From Pseudomonadota bacterium (lineage in GTDB: Bacteria > Pseudomonadota > Gammaproteobacteria > Burkholderiales > Burkholderiaceae_C): DNA of 35,354 bases. The DNA is taken from NCBI GenBank assembly GCA_018241895.1, contig JAFECX010000145.1, positions 1 to 35,354 on the forward strand, given 5' to 3'. The position numbers and the translations under genes are program-made. The notes under the pieces are model-generated. The model was not told where the DNA came from, did no database searches, and saw only the letters and a program-made list of their open reading frames with translations. Shown here piece after piece: positions 1 to 7,569 of this stretch (the stretch's first letter is position 1; every line of letters starts with the position of its first letter).

Positions 1-350
1 CGGGCGCAGCCGAGAGCACCATCGTGGCGGCCGCTGCCGCGCCGGCCGCCGACCCGGTGGCCGCAGGCGCCAAGCTGGCGCAGAGCCTGGGCTGCCTGGC
101 CTGCCACGCCACCGACCGCGAGCGCAAGGTCGGCCCGGGCTGGGGCGGCCTGTACGGCGCGCAGACCAAGCTCGCCGACGGCTCCACGGTGACCGCGGAC
201 GACGCCTATCTCGAACAGAAGATCGAGCAGCCCGCCGCGCACACCGTCGCCGGCTTTCCGGGCGGCGTGATGCCGAGCTTCGCCAGCGTCACGACGCACG
301 AGCAGCGCCTGGCGATCATCGCCTACATCCGCAGCCTGGCGAGGAAGTGA
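1..350 (+). CDS. Cytochrome c subunit of a nitric oxide reductase/heme-copper enzyme, 3' end only
   Basis: The reading frame is open to the left edge (codons begin at base 3), so the N-terminus lies outside the window. The GTG at 24 is an internal codon, not a convincing start. The visible 116 or so residues form a class I cytochrome c domain with a CLACH heme-attachment motif and a distal methionine in the sequence GGVMPSF. The pattern after the heme site (VGPGW.GLYG, then LADGSTVTADDAYL, then AYIRSL at the end) is the one found in the cytochrome c tail of caa3-type oxidase subunit II, not the one found in classical NorC. The missing part may therefore include a CuA cupredoxin domain. The gene overlaps the next one by one base (TGATG), so the two products very likely form one complex. 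The subunit would pass electrons from periplasmic donors to the catalytic subunit. Confidence 0.75.
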   Translation, partial: GAAESTIVAAAAAPAADPVAAGAKLAQSLGCLACHATDRERKVGPGWGGLYGAQTKLADGSTVTADDAYLEQKIEQPAAHTVAGFPGGVMPSFASVTTHEQRLAIIAYIRSLARK

Positions 351-2062
351 TGCGCATCGAGTACCAGACGCAGCGGCTCAGCCTGCGCTTCTTCATGCTG
401 ATGTTGGTGCTGTTCGCGGTGCAGGTGGGCTTCGGCCTCGTCGTCGGCGCGCAGCGCGTCGAGCCCGCGCTGCTCGAAGGCGCGCTGCACTTCAACGTCG
501 CGCGCAGCGAGCACACGAACCTGGGCATCCTGTGGATCCTCTCGGGCTTCATCGGCACCATCCTGTTCGTCGGGCCGCTGCTGTCCCGGCGCGAACTGGC
601 GACGCCCTGGCTGGTCAAGGTGCTCTTCTACGCGCTCGTCGTCGTCGTCGTGTGGAACGTCGGCACGCTCACGCTGGCGCAGCGCGGCATCGCGGGCTGG
701 TGGGCCGGTCAGCCGTGGCTGCAGGAGGGGCTCGAGTACATCGACGCCGGGCGTGCGGCCGACATCGTGATCCTGATCGGCTTCGCGATCCTGGCGACCA
801 TCGTGCTGCGCACCTTTCCGGCGCGCAAGGACTGGAACGAGATCCACTGGGGGCTGGCGATCGGCGTCACCGCGCTCACCGTGGTCTGGGTGTTCGGCAT
901 GTTCTTCGTCGGCCGCCTGGACGGCCAGGAATACTTCCGCTGGTTCGTCGTGCACTACTGGGTCGAGGGCGTGTGGGAGGTGATCCACATCAGCCTGATC
1001 GGCTTCATGATCGTGCTGATGTTCGGCGCCAACGTGCGCACGGTGGGCTACGCGGTGTTCTGGGGTGTGACGCTGGTGTGGCTGTCGGGGCTGCTCGGCA
1101 ACGCGCACCACTATTTCTGGATCGGCACGCCCGAGTTCTGGCAGTTCTGGGGGTCGCTGTTCAGCGCCCTCGAGCCGCTGCCGCTGGTCTTCTGCTTCTG
1201 GCACATCTACCTCGATGCGCACCACGACGGGCGGCCGCTCGCCAACGCACCGGCCTTCTACTTCATCCTCGGCTCGGTGGTGCTCGAGCAGGTGGGCGCC
1301 GGCATCCTCGGCTTCACGATGACCTTCGCGCTCACCAACGCCTGGTCGCACGGCACCTGGGTGACGCCGGCCCACGCGCACCTGGCGTTGTTCGGCACCT
1401 TCGGCATGCTCGGCCTGGCGGCGGCCTACCTCGCCGTGCCGGCGGTGCGCGGCATCACCGACTTCGACCAGCGGCTGGGCAAGCTCGGGTTCTGGCTGCT
1501 CCTGCTCGGCATGCTGGGCCTGTCGCTCGCGTTCGCGCTCGGCGGCACGGCACAGGTCTACAACATGAGGATCCTCGGCCTCGACTGGTACGGTGGCGAT
1601 CTGCGCCGCGCGATGCTGCCCTTCCAGATCCTGGTCCCGGTATTCGGCCTCGTTTTCACCGTGGGCGCGATCGTGGTCATCTACGACCTGCTGACGCTCG
1701 GCGCACGCCGCACGGCAGCGCACGACCGGCCCGCGGCGGGCACGGCGGACGGCCGGCAGGCGGTCGCGGGCTGGGGGCGCCGGCTCAGCGGCTTCGAGGC
1801 CGGCATCTGGCTGCTCACGCTGTGGATCTTCGGCGCCGTCATCACGCTCGGCCTGCTCAGCTTCAACCTGCCGACCGTGCGCTCGGGTGAGTCGCTGCTG
1901 CCGCACATCCTCTCGGGCATCGGTTATCCCGGGCTGCTCGTGACCACGCTGCTCTTCGTCTGGCGCTTCCTGGCGTCGATGGAAGCGCGCGGTGCGCAAG
2001 CTGCGCGCGCTGCGCCGGGCGCCGACGAGGGCGTCGCACGGCGGGCCCACGCATCCGCCTGA
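350..2062 (+). CDS. norB: Nitric oxide reductase-type heme-copper catalytic subunit (NorB/NorY-like)
   Basis: This is an integral membrane catalytic subunit of the heme-copper superfamily. Counting from the GTG at 347, His56, His203, Glu207, His254, His255, Glu276, His343 and His345 each sit exactly four positions before the known NorB landmarks (His60, His207, Glu211, His258/259, Glu280, His347/349). That covers the low-spin heme ligands, the three FeB histidines, the high-spin heme ligand and both key glutamates. The oxidase Tyr-His signature is absent, so NO reduction is the likely reaction. Classical NorB has about 450-470 residues; this protein has 570, with two further predicted membrane segments (about 485-507 and 522-545) after a soluble linker. 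The ATG at 350 is preferred because a GAGGAAG ribosome site lies just upstream; GTG 347 is the alternative. Automated pipelines may label it cbb3-type oxidase subunit I. No norQ/norD genes follow. Confidence 0.85.
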   Translation: MRIEYQTQRLSLRFFMLMLVLFAVQVGFGLVVGAQRVEPALLEGALHFNVARSEHTNLGILWILSGFIGTILFVGPLLSRRELATPWLVKVLFYALVVVVVWNVGTLTLAQRGIAGWWAGQPWLQEGLEYIDAGRAADIVILIGFAILATIVLRTFPARKDWNEIHWGLAIGVTALTVVWVFGMFFVGRLDGQEYFRWFVVHYWVEGVWEVIHISLIGFMIVLMFGANVRTVGYAVFWGVTLVWLSGLLGNAHHYFWIGTPEFWQFWGSLFSALEPLPLVFCFWHIYLDAHHDGRPLANAPAFYFILGSVVLEQVGAGILGFTMTFALTNAWSHGTWVTPAHAHLALFGTFGMLGLAAAYLAVPAVRGITDFDQRLGKLGFWLLLLGMLGLSLAFALGGTAQVYNMRILGLDWYGGDLRRAMLPFQILVPVFGLVFTVGAIVVIYDLLTLGARRTAAHDRPAAGTADGRQAVAGWGRRLSGFEAGIWLLTLWIFGAVITLGLLSFNLPTVRSGESLLPHILSGIGYPGLLVTTLLFVWRFLASMEARGAQAARAAPGADEGVARRAHASA

Positions 2063-2188
2063 AGAGGCACGCACGGCGCGCGGCACCGGGCGCGCCACGC
2101 ACAAGGCCGCGGCACCGGTCGGCAATGGGCGCACCCGCATAATCTGGGCCGCCGCCAGGCAGGCGCGGCACATGCGCAGGGGCGCTCC

Positions 2189-3175
2189 GTGAACACAAGA
2201 ATCAGGCTCGGCATCGCCGGCTACGGCAACCTCGGTCGCGGCGTCGAAGCGGCCGTCGCACGCAACCCCGACACCGAACTGGTGGGCATCTTCACGCGGC
2301 GCGCGCCGGCTTCGGTGCAGCCGCTGTCGGCCGCCACGCCGGTGCACGCGCTCGATGGCATCGACGCGCACGCCGCTCGCATCGACGTGCTCGTGCTGTG
2401 CGGCGGCTCGAAGTCCGATCTGCCGCAGCAAGGGCCCGCGCTCGCCGCGCGTTTCAACACCGTCGACAGCTTCGACACGCACGCGCGCATTCCCGACTAC
2501 TTCGCCGCCGTCGACGCGGCGGCGCGCGCCGGCGGCAAGACCGCGATCGTCGCCGTCGGCTGGGACCCGGGCCTGTTCTCGCTGGCCCGCGTGTACGGCG
2601 AGGCGGTGCTCGCGCAGGGCGCGACCTACACCTTCTGGGGACGTGGCGTGAGCCAGGGCCACTCGGATGCGATCCGGCGCGTGCCGGGCGTGCGCGCCGC
2701 CGTGCAGTACACGATCCCGGTGCCCGAGGCGATCGAGCGCGTGCGCCGCGGCGAGAATCCGCAGCTCACGACGCGCGAAAAGCACACGCGCGAATGCTGG
2801 GTCGTGCTCGAGCCGGGGGCCGACCCACGCGCGGTCGAGCATGCGATCCGCACCATGCCCGACTACTTCGCCGACTACGACACCTGCGTGCACTTCGTCG
2901 ACGAGGCGACATTGCGCCGCGAACATGCGGCGATGCCGCACGGTGGGTTCGTGATCCGCAGCGGGCGCACCGGCGCGAACACGGCGCAGAAGATCGAGTT
3001 CTCGCTCGCGCTGCACAGCAACCCCGAATTCACGGCCAGCGTGCTCGTCGCCTACGCACGCGCCGCGGCCAGGCTGGCCGCGCGCGGCGAGCATGGTGCA
3101 CGCACCGTCTTCGACATCGCGCCGGGCCTGCTTTCGCCCCAGAGCGCGGCCGAGTTGCGCGCCGCGTTGTTGTGA
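2189..3175 (+). CDS. ddh: meso-Diaminopimelate D-dehydrogenase
   Basis: This enzyme (EC 1.4.1.16) catalyses the reversible NADPH-dependent amination of tetrahydrodipicolinate to meso-diaminopimelate. That is a one-step shortcut in lysine and peptidoglycan-precursor synthesis, and in some bacteria it serves D-amino-acid metabolism. The product has 328 residues, the usual family length. It has an N-terminal Rossmann GYGNLG motif (residues 11-16), and family-typical segments follow: VLCGGSKSDLP, NTVDSFDTHARIP, VGWDPGLFS and FWGRGVSQGHSDA, the last two in the substrate pocket. The start is GTG; no in-frame ATG is near the conserved N-terminus. It lies 126 bp after the nitric oxide reductase gene and 52 bp before the thioredoxin gene on the same strand. 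A CATAAT box at 2138-2143 could be a -10 element, but I see no convincing -35. Confidence 0.93.
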   Translation: MNTRIRLGIAGYGNLGRGVEAAVARNPDTELVGIFTRRAPASVQPLSAATPVHALDGIDAHAARIDVLVLCGGSKSDLPQQGPALAARFNTVDSFDTHARIPDYFAAVDAAARAGGKTAIVAVGWDPGLFSLARVYGEAVLAQGATYTFWGRGVSQGHSDAIRRVPGVRAAVQYTIPVPEAIERVRRGENPQLTTREKHTRECWVVLEPGADPRAVEHAIRTMPDYFADYDTCVHFVDEATLRREHAAMPHGGFVIRSGRTGANTAQKIEFSLALHSNPEFTASVLVAYARAAARLAARGEHGARTVFDIAPGLLSPQSAAELRAALL

Positions 3176-3227
3176 CGAAGCGCCACGCACACCCGTTGCC
3201 GACGCACCCCCGAGCCCGAGCACAGCC

Positions 3228-3563
3228 ATGGACATGACGCGCGAGTACACGACGCAGGCGCCCACGCGCGAAGAGATCGACGCGCTGCCCGGCACGACGC
3301 TGGTCGAATTCGGCACGTCCTGGTGCGGGCACTGCCAGCGTGCCCAGCCGCTGCTCGAATCGGCGCTCGCAGCGCAGCCGCAGATGCGCCACCTCAAGAT
3401 CGAGGACGGCCCCGGGCGCCGGCTCGGGCGCACGTTCGGCGTCAAGCTCTGGCCGACCCTCATCGTGCTGCGCGACGGCCACGAGATCGCGCGCCTGGTG
3501 CGGCCGACGACGGTCCGGGCCATCGCCGAGGCGCTGTCCGCGCGTCCGGACGCCGCGGCGTAG
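3228..3563 (+). CDS. Small thioredoxin-family protein
   Basis: This is a 111-residue cytoplasmic thioredoxin-fold protein with the redox motif WCGHC at residues 32-36 and the cis-proline (LWPT, Pro76) expected to face it. CGHC is the protein-disulfide-isomerase-type active site, more oxidising than the CGPC of classical thioredoxin. There is no signal peptide or membrane anchor, so a cytosolic role as a disulfide reductase or as an atypical thioredoxin is likely. The ATG at 3228 fits the domain boundary; a longer frame from 3093 exists but runs inside ddh. It may be co-transcribed with ddh. Its 3' end is only 18 bp from the convergent livF gene, leaving no room for a separate terminator. Confidence 0.85.
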   Translation: MDMTREYTTQAPTREEIDALPGTTLVEFGTSWCGHCQRAQPLLESALAAQPQMRHLKIEDGPGRRLGRTFGVKLWPTLIVLRDGHEIARLVRPTTVRAIAEALSARPDAAA

Positions 3564-3581
3564 TCCGCCCGGGCGCCAGGT

Positions 3582-4277
3582 TCAGACCTCGAGCCACTCC
3601 CTGCGGATGTAGGCGTTGGCCCGCAGCTCGGCGGGCGTGCCCTCGAACACGATGCGCCCGTGCCCCATCACGAGGCAGCGGCCGGCCACCTCGAGCGCGA
3701 TCGCCAGCTTCTGCTCGACCAGCAGCACGGCGAGGCCGCGCCGCCGCAGCTCGCGCAGGTACTCGGCCACCAGTTCGACGATCTTGGGTGCCAGGCCCTC
3801 GGTCGGCTCGTCGATCATGATCAGCTCGGGATCGCCCATCAGCGTGCGGCACAGCGTGAGCATCTGCTGCTCGCCGCCCGAGAGCACGCCGGCCTCGGTG
3901 TCGCGGCGCTCGGCCAGGCGCGGGAACATGCGGTACATGTCGTCGGCCTGCCAGCGCGCCTGCGCGGCACGCGGCTTGCGGCCGAGCATCAGGTTCTGGT
4001 GCACCGTGAGCGTGGGAAAGACATCGCGGTTCTCGGGCACGTAGCCGATGCCGGCGCGCGCGATCTCGAACGCCTTCTTGCCCAGCATCTCGTGGCCGCG
4101 CCAGCGCACCGATCCCGTCGCGTCGACCAGGCCCATGATGGCCTTGACCGTGGTCGAGCGCCCCGAGCCGTTGCGCCCGAGCAGCGCGACGATCTCGCCG
4201 GGCGGCACCCGAGCGCTCACGCCGTGCAGCACGTGGCTCTTGCCGTAGAAGGCGTGGACGTCGTGCAGTTCGAGCAT
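3582..4277 (-). CDS. livF: ABC transporter ATPase LivF (importer 1), Walker A Lys replaced by Arg
   Basis: This is a 231-residue ATP-binding subunit of a branched-chain/polar amino acid importer and the last gene of the SBP-livHMGF operon. The family layout is intact: Walker A at 34-41, signature LSGGEQQ at 132-138, Walker B with D156-E157, and the VEQ H-loop (Gln189) normal for LivF. Walker A reads GRNGSGRS, so the invariant lysine (position 40, codon at 4158-4160) is Arg encoded by CGC. Lys codons (AAA/AAG) are at least two base changes away, so a single sequencing error is an unlikely cause. Lys to Arg here usually cripples ATP hydrolysis in ABC proteins. The start is set by similarity (MLELHDVHAFYG); it lies 20 bp after livG. 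Confidence 0.93.
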   Translation of the reverse strand: MLELHDVHAFYGKSHVLHGVSARVPPGEIVALLGRNGSGRSTTVKAIMGLVDATGSVRWRGHEMLGKKAFEIARAGIGYVPENRDVFPTLTVHQNLMLGRKPRAAQARWQADDMYRMFPRLAERRDTEAGVLSGGEQQMLTLCRTLMGDPELIMIDEPTEGLAPKIVELVAEYLRELRRRGLAVLLVEQKLAIALEVAGRCLVMGHGRIVFEGTPAELRANAYIRREWLEV

Positions 4278-4297
4278 CGCGCGGCCCCTCGATGCGC

Positions 4298-5083
4298 CTA
4301 CACCCCGGCCGGCGCGCGCGCGCCTGCCAGCACCGGGCCGAGGTAGGCCTCCTGCACGCGCGCATCGGCGCGCACGCGCTCGGGGGTGTCGAAGGCGATG
4401 ACCTCGCCGTACACCAGCACCGCGATGCGCTCGGCGAGGCCGAACACGACGCCCATGTCGTGCTCGACGGTGAGCAGCGTCTTGCCCGCGGTCACCTCGC
4501 GGATCAGGGCCACGAAACGTGCGGTCTCGCTCTTGCTCATGCCGGCCGTCGGCTCGTCGAGCAGGATCACGTGCGCGCCGCCCGCGATCGTGACGCCGAT
4601 CTCGAGCGCGCGCTGCTCGGCGTAGGTGAGGTTCGTCACCAGCACGTCGCGGCGCTTGTCGAGCCTGATCATCTCGAGCACCTCGTCGGCGCGGTCGTTG
4701 GCGTCGTCGAGACCGGCGAGGAACTTCCAGAACGCGTAGCGGTAGCCCAGGCTCCACAGCAGCGCGCAGCGCACGTTCTCGAACGCCGACAGGTGCGTGA
4801 ACAGGTTGCTGACCTGGAAGCTGCGCGCCAGTCCGCGCCGGTAGATGCGGTACGGCGGCAGGCCGTCGATGCGCGCGCCGTCGAGCAGGATGCGGCCACG
4901 GGTGGGCGCAAGGCGTCCGCTCACGAGATTGAACAAGGTGCTCTTGCCGGCGCCGTTGGGCCCGATGATCGCGACGCGCTCGCCCGCGCGCACCTGCAGC
5001 GTTGCGCCGCGGATGATGGGGGTCTTGCCGAAGGTCTTGTGCACGTCGAGCAGTTCGACGGCGTACTCGCAAGCGGCCGTCAC
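4298..5083 (-). CDS. livG: ABC transporter ATPase LivG (importer 1), atypical signature motif
   Basis: This is the second ATP-binding subunit of importer 1 (261 residues). Walker A is intact (GPNGAGKS, 41-48), Walker B reads ILLDEP (173-178), and the H-loop His208 is in VEHDM. The ABC signature reads LTYAEQR (152-158) instead of LxYGQQR or LSGGQ, so the second signature glycine is Ala155. I believe some related LivG proteins share this version, so it may be a subfamily trait. The GTG start at 5083 overlaps the livM stop (GTGA), indicating translational coupling. Walker A of LivG pairs with the intact LivF signature, while the altered LivG signature pairs with the altered LivF Walker A. Confidence 0.92.
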   Translation of the reverse strand: MTAACEYAVELLDVHKTFGKTPIIRGATLQVRAGERVAIIGPNGAGKSTLFNLVSGRLAPTRGRILLDGARIDGLPPYRIYRRGLARSFQVSNLFTHLSAFENVRCALLWSLGYRYAFWKFLAGLDDANDRADEVLEMIRLDKRRDVLVTNLTYAEQRALEIGVTIAGGAHVILLDEPTAGMSKSETARFVALIREVTAGKTLLTVEHDMGVVFGLAERIAVLVYGEVIAFDTPERVRADARVQEAYLGPVLAGARAPAGV

Positions 5084-6387
5084 AGCGCCTCCCTGCGCTT
5101 GATCTCCCGCTCTATCTCTGCCTGCACGAGACCCCAGTCGTCGACGAAGCGCCGGCGCACGAACTCGAACATCGCCGCGCCGATGGCGAACACGAAGCCG
5201 GCGCCGAACCAGCTGTCCAGCGCGCTGGCGTCGATCGTGGCGCCGGCAAAGCGCAGCCGGGGGCCCAGCGACGCGTCGAGCTGCAGGTGGTAGACCATCT
5301 CGATCATCGCGGCGGCGCCGGCCAGCATCGCCAGCACGCAGCCGCCGAGCGCCAGATACGCGCTCCAGATGCGGCCGAGCTTGCCGAATGCCGCCAGCCT
5401 GAGGTTCGTCATGACGAGGCTCGCGATGCCGCCCGGCGCGTACATCACCATCAGCATGAACAGGAGGCCCAGGTACAGCAGCCAGGCCGGCGTGATCTCC
5501 GACAGCAGCACCAGCGCCAACACCATCGCCACGGCGCCGATGATGGGCCCGAAGAAGAAGGTGGCACCGCCCAGGAACACGAACAGCAGATACGCCCCCG
5601 AGCGCAGCGCGCCGACCACCTCGGCGGTGACGATCTCGAAGGTGAGCGCCGCCAGGCCGCCGGCGATGCCGGCGAACAAGCCCGAGACCATGAAGGCGAG
5701 GTAGCGCACGCGCTGCGCGCTGTAGCCGACGAACTCGACGCGCTCGGGGTTGTCGCGCACGGCGTTCAGGATGCGCCCGAGCGGCGTGCGCGTGAAGGCG
5801 AACATGGCGGCCGTGCTCGCGAAGCAGTACGCCGCGGCCAGGTAGTACATCTGGATCTGCGGCCCGAACGTGACGCCGAGCCACGGCGCGCCGGACGTGC
5901 GGTCGCCGCTCACGCCGCCCTCGCCGCCGAAGAACTCGGGGATCATCAGCGACATCGACCACACCAGCTCGCCGATGCCCAGCGTGATCATCGCGAACGT
6001 GGTGCCCGCCTTCTTCGTCGTCACGTAGCCCAGCAGCGCAGCGAAGAACAGGCCCGCCAGCCCGCCCACCAGCGGCACCAGGCTGACCGGCAGCCAGATC
6101 GTGCCCGCCGCGGCCAGATTGAGCGTGTGGATGGCGACAAACGCGCCCAGCCCGCTGTAGACCGCGTGCCCGAAGCTGAGCATGCCGCCCTGGCCGAGCA
6201 GGATGTTGTAGGCCAGGCAGGCGACGATGCCGATCGCGATCTGCGCCAGCATCGACTGCATGAAGTTGCTCGTCCACACCAGCGGCGCCGCCACGAGCGC
6301 CAGCGCGTACAGCCCCCACACCAGCCAGCGCCCGACGTTGTAGGGCTCGAAGTGGTAATGCGGGCGGCCTTCGTGGATGCGCGCCAT
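5080..6387 (-). CDS. livM: ABC transporter permease LivM (importer 1)
   Basis: This is an inner-membrane permease of importer 1 with 435 residues, longer than most LivM proteins (about 320-420). The core contains family hallmarks: LAYNILLGQGGMLSFGHAVY near residue 60-80, the EAA-like cytoplasmic segment TPLGRILNAVRDN that couples to the ATPases, and a late FLGGATFFFGPIIGA segment. An extra C-terminal part of about 70 residues (after YHLQLDAS) adds a loop, one more membrane helix and a charged tail ending IEREIKRREAL. The start ATG at 6387 overlaps the livH stop (ATGA), and the stop overlaps livG. The product should form the translocation pore with LivH. Confidence 0.93.
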   Translation of the reverse strand: MARIHEGRPHYHFEPYNVGRWLVWGLYALALVAAPLVWTSNFMQSMLAQIAIGIVACLAYNILLGQGGMLSFGHAVYSGLGAFVAIHTLNLAAAGTIWLPVSLVPLVGGLAGLFFAALLGYVTTKKAGTTFAMITLGIGELVWSMSLMIPEFFGGEGGVSGDRTSGAPWLGVTFGPQIQMYYLAAAYCFASTAAMFAFTRTPLGRILNAVRDNPERVEFVGYSAQRVRYLAFMVSGLFAGIAGGLAALTFEIVTAEVVGALRSGAYLLFVFLGGATFFFGPIIGAVAMVLALVLLSEITPAWLLYLGLLFMLMVMYAPGGIASLVMTNLRLAAFGKLGRIWSAYLALGGCVLAMLAGAAAMIEMVYHLQLDASLGPRLRFAGATIDASALDSWFGAGFVFAIGAAMFEFVRRRFVDDWGLVQAEIEREIKRREAL

Positions 6388-7421
6388 CAGTCTTCCCGCG
6401 TCCCCATCAGGCCCCTGGGCCGCAGGATCAGGATCAGCACGAGCAGCAGGTACGGCAGGCTGGGCGCCACCTGCGACAGCGTCAGCTTGACGAAGGTGTT
6501 GCCGGCCGCCGCCGCCGACAGCTCGACACCCAGGGCCGCGAGCAGGCTGCCCAGCGAGTAGTCGAGCGCCACCGAGAAGGTCTGCACGAGGCCGATCAGC
6601 AGCGAAGCCAGGAACGCCCCCGCCAGCGAGCCCATGCCGCCGACCACGACGACGACGAAGATGATGGTGCCGACGGTGGCCGCCATCGCCGGCTCGGTGA
6701 CGAAGGTGGCGCCGCCGATGACGCCGGCCAGGCCGGCGAGCGCCGAGCCGGCGCCGAACACCAGCATGAACACGCGCGGCACGTCGTGTCCGAGCGCCTC
6801 GACCATCTCGGGGTGCGTGAGTGCGCTCTGCACGACGAGCCCGATGCGCGTGCGCGTGAGCAGCAGCCACAGCGCGATCAGCATCGCCACCGCGGTCAGC
6901 ATGAGAAAGCCGCGCGTGGCCGGAAACGGCGAGCACACCACGCGCACCGCGGCATCGGCGGCGCGGCACAGCGCCGCCGGCGCCGCGCCGGCGACGACCT
7001 CGAGGCCGTGCGCCGACGAGTTCACGAGCGTGAAGGCCGGCCCGCGCAGCAGCTCGGGCGGCTGGAAGTCGACTGCCGTGCGCCCGTAGACGAGCTGCAC
7101 CAGTTCGAGCACCACGTACGACAGCCCGAAGGTGATCAGCAGCTCGGGCACGTTGCCGAACCGGTGCACGCGGCGCAGCGCGTAGCGCTCGAAGGCGGCG
7201 CCCAGCGCGCCGACGACGAGGGGGGCGAGCACCAGTGCCGGCCAGAAGCCCACCCGCCGCGCGATGCTGTAGGCGACGTAGGCGCCCAGCATGTAGAAGC
7301 TCGCGTGCGCGAAGTTGAGCACGCCCATCATGCTGAAGATCAGCGTCAGGCCCGAACTCAGCAGGAACAGCAGCAGCCCGTAGCTCAGGCCGTTGAGCAT
7401 CGAGATGGCGAAGAATTCCAT
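6387..7421 (-). CDS. livH: ABC transporter permease LivH (importer 1)
   Basis: This is a 344-residue inner-membrane permease. The N-terminus (NGLSYGLLLFLLSSGLTLIF) and the following GVLNFAHASFYMLGAY are diagnostic of LivH. The C-terminal block GGMGSLAGAFLASLLIG and the ending ILRPRGLMG are also typical. A roughly 25-residue insertion rich in Ala and containing two Cys lies in the central loop (around residues 140-165), probably periplasmic. The ATG at 7421 follows a 148-bp gap after the binding-protein gene that contains a strong hairpin, a common arrangement giving more binding protein than permease. Confidence 0.93.
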   Translation of the reverse strand: MEFFAISMLNGLSYGLLLFLLSSGLTLIFSMMGVLNFAHASFYMLGAYVAYSIARRVGFWPALVLAPLVVGALGAAFERYALRRVHRFGNVPELLITFGLSYVVLELVQLVYGRTAVDFQPPELLRGPAFTLVNSSAHGLEVVAGAAPAALCRAADAAVRVVCSPFPATRGFLMLTAVAMLIALWLLLTRTRIGLVVQSALTHPEMVEALGHDVPRVFMLVFGAGSALAGLAGVIGGATFVTEPAMAATVGTIIFVVVVVGGMGSLAGAFLASLLIGLVQTFSVALDYSLGSLLAALGVELSAAAAGNTFVKLTLSQVAPSLPYLLLVLILILRPRGLMGTRED

Positions 7422-7450
7422 CGTGCACGGATTGTCGGCGCCCGCGGACC

Positions 7451-7483
7451 GGGCCACCGCCGGGCCACCGCCGGGCAGCCGCC
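7451..7483. repeat. Three tandem 11-bp units
   Basis: The unit GGGCCACCGCC occurs twice in a row (7451-7461, 7462-7472), followed by a third copy with two changes (7473-7483). It lies in the untranslated gap between the binding-protein gene and livH of importer 1. No function is evident. Confidence 0.7.
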
Positions 7484-7536
7484 GGACATTGGCCGGAGGA
7501 CGGCCAGGCCACAGAGCGGGGCCCGCACGACCACGT

Positions 7537-7558
7537 GCGTGCGGCCCCGGCCGCACGC
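7537..7558 (-). terminator. Hairpin after the importer-1 binding-protein gene
   Basis: A perfect inverted repeat has two 10-bp arms (GCGTGCGGCC and GGCCGCACGC) around a 2-base centre, 11 bases downstream of the stop codon of the binding-protein gene. It is very GC-rich and has no clear U-run, so it may act as an attenuator or 3'-end stabiliser, not as a full terminator. Such elements often sit between the binding-protein gene and permease genes in ABC operons. Confidence 0.5.
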
Positions 7559-7569
7559 GTGCGGCCGTC

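Noticed and set aside
323..3523. A 1066-codon minus-strand frame opposite the NO reductase and ddh genes.
   Set aside because: The translation is Arg/Glu/His-rich with no domain, and it lies antisense to genes with clear families on the plus strand.
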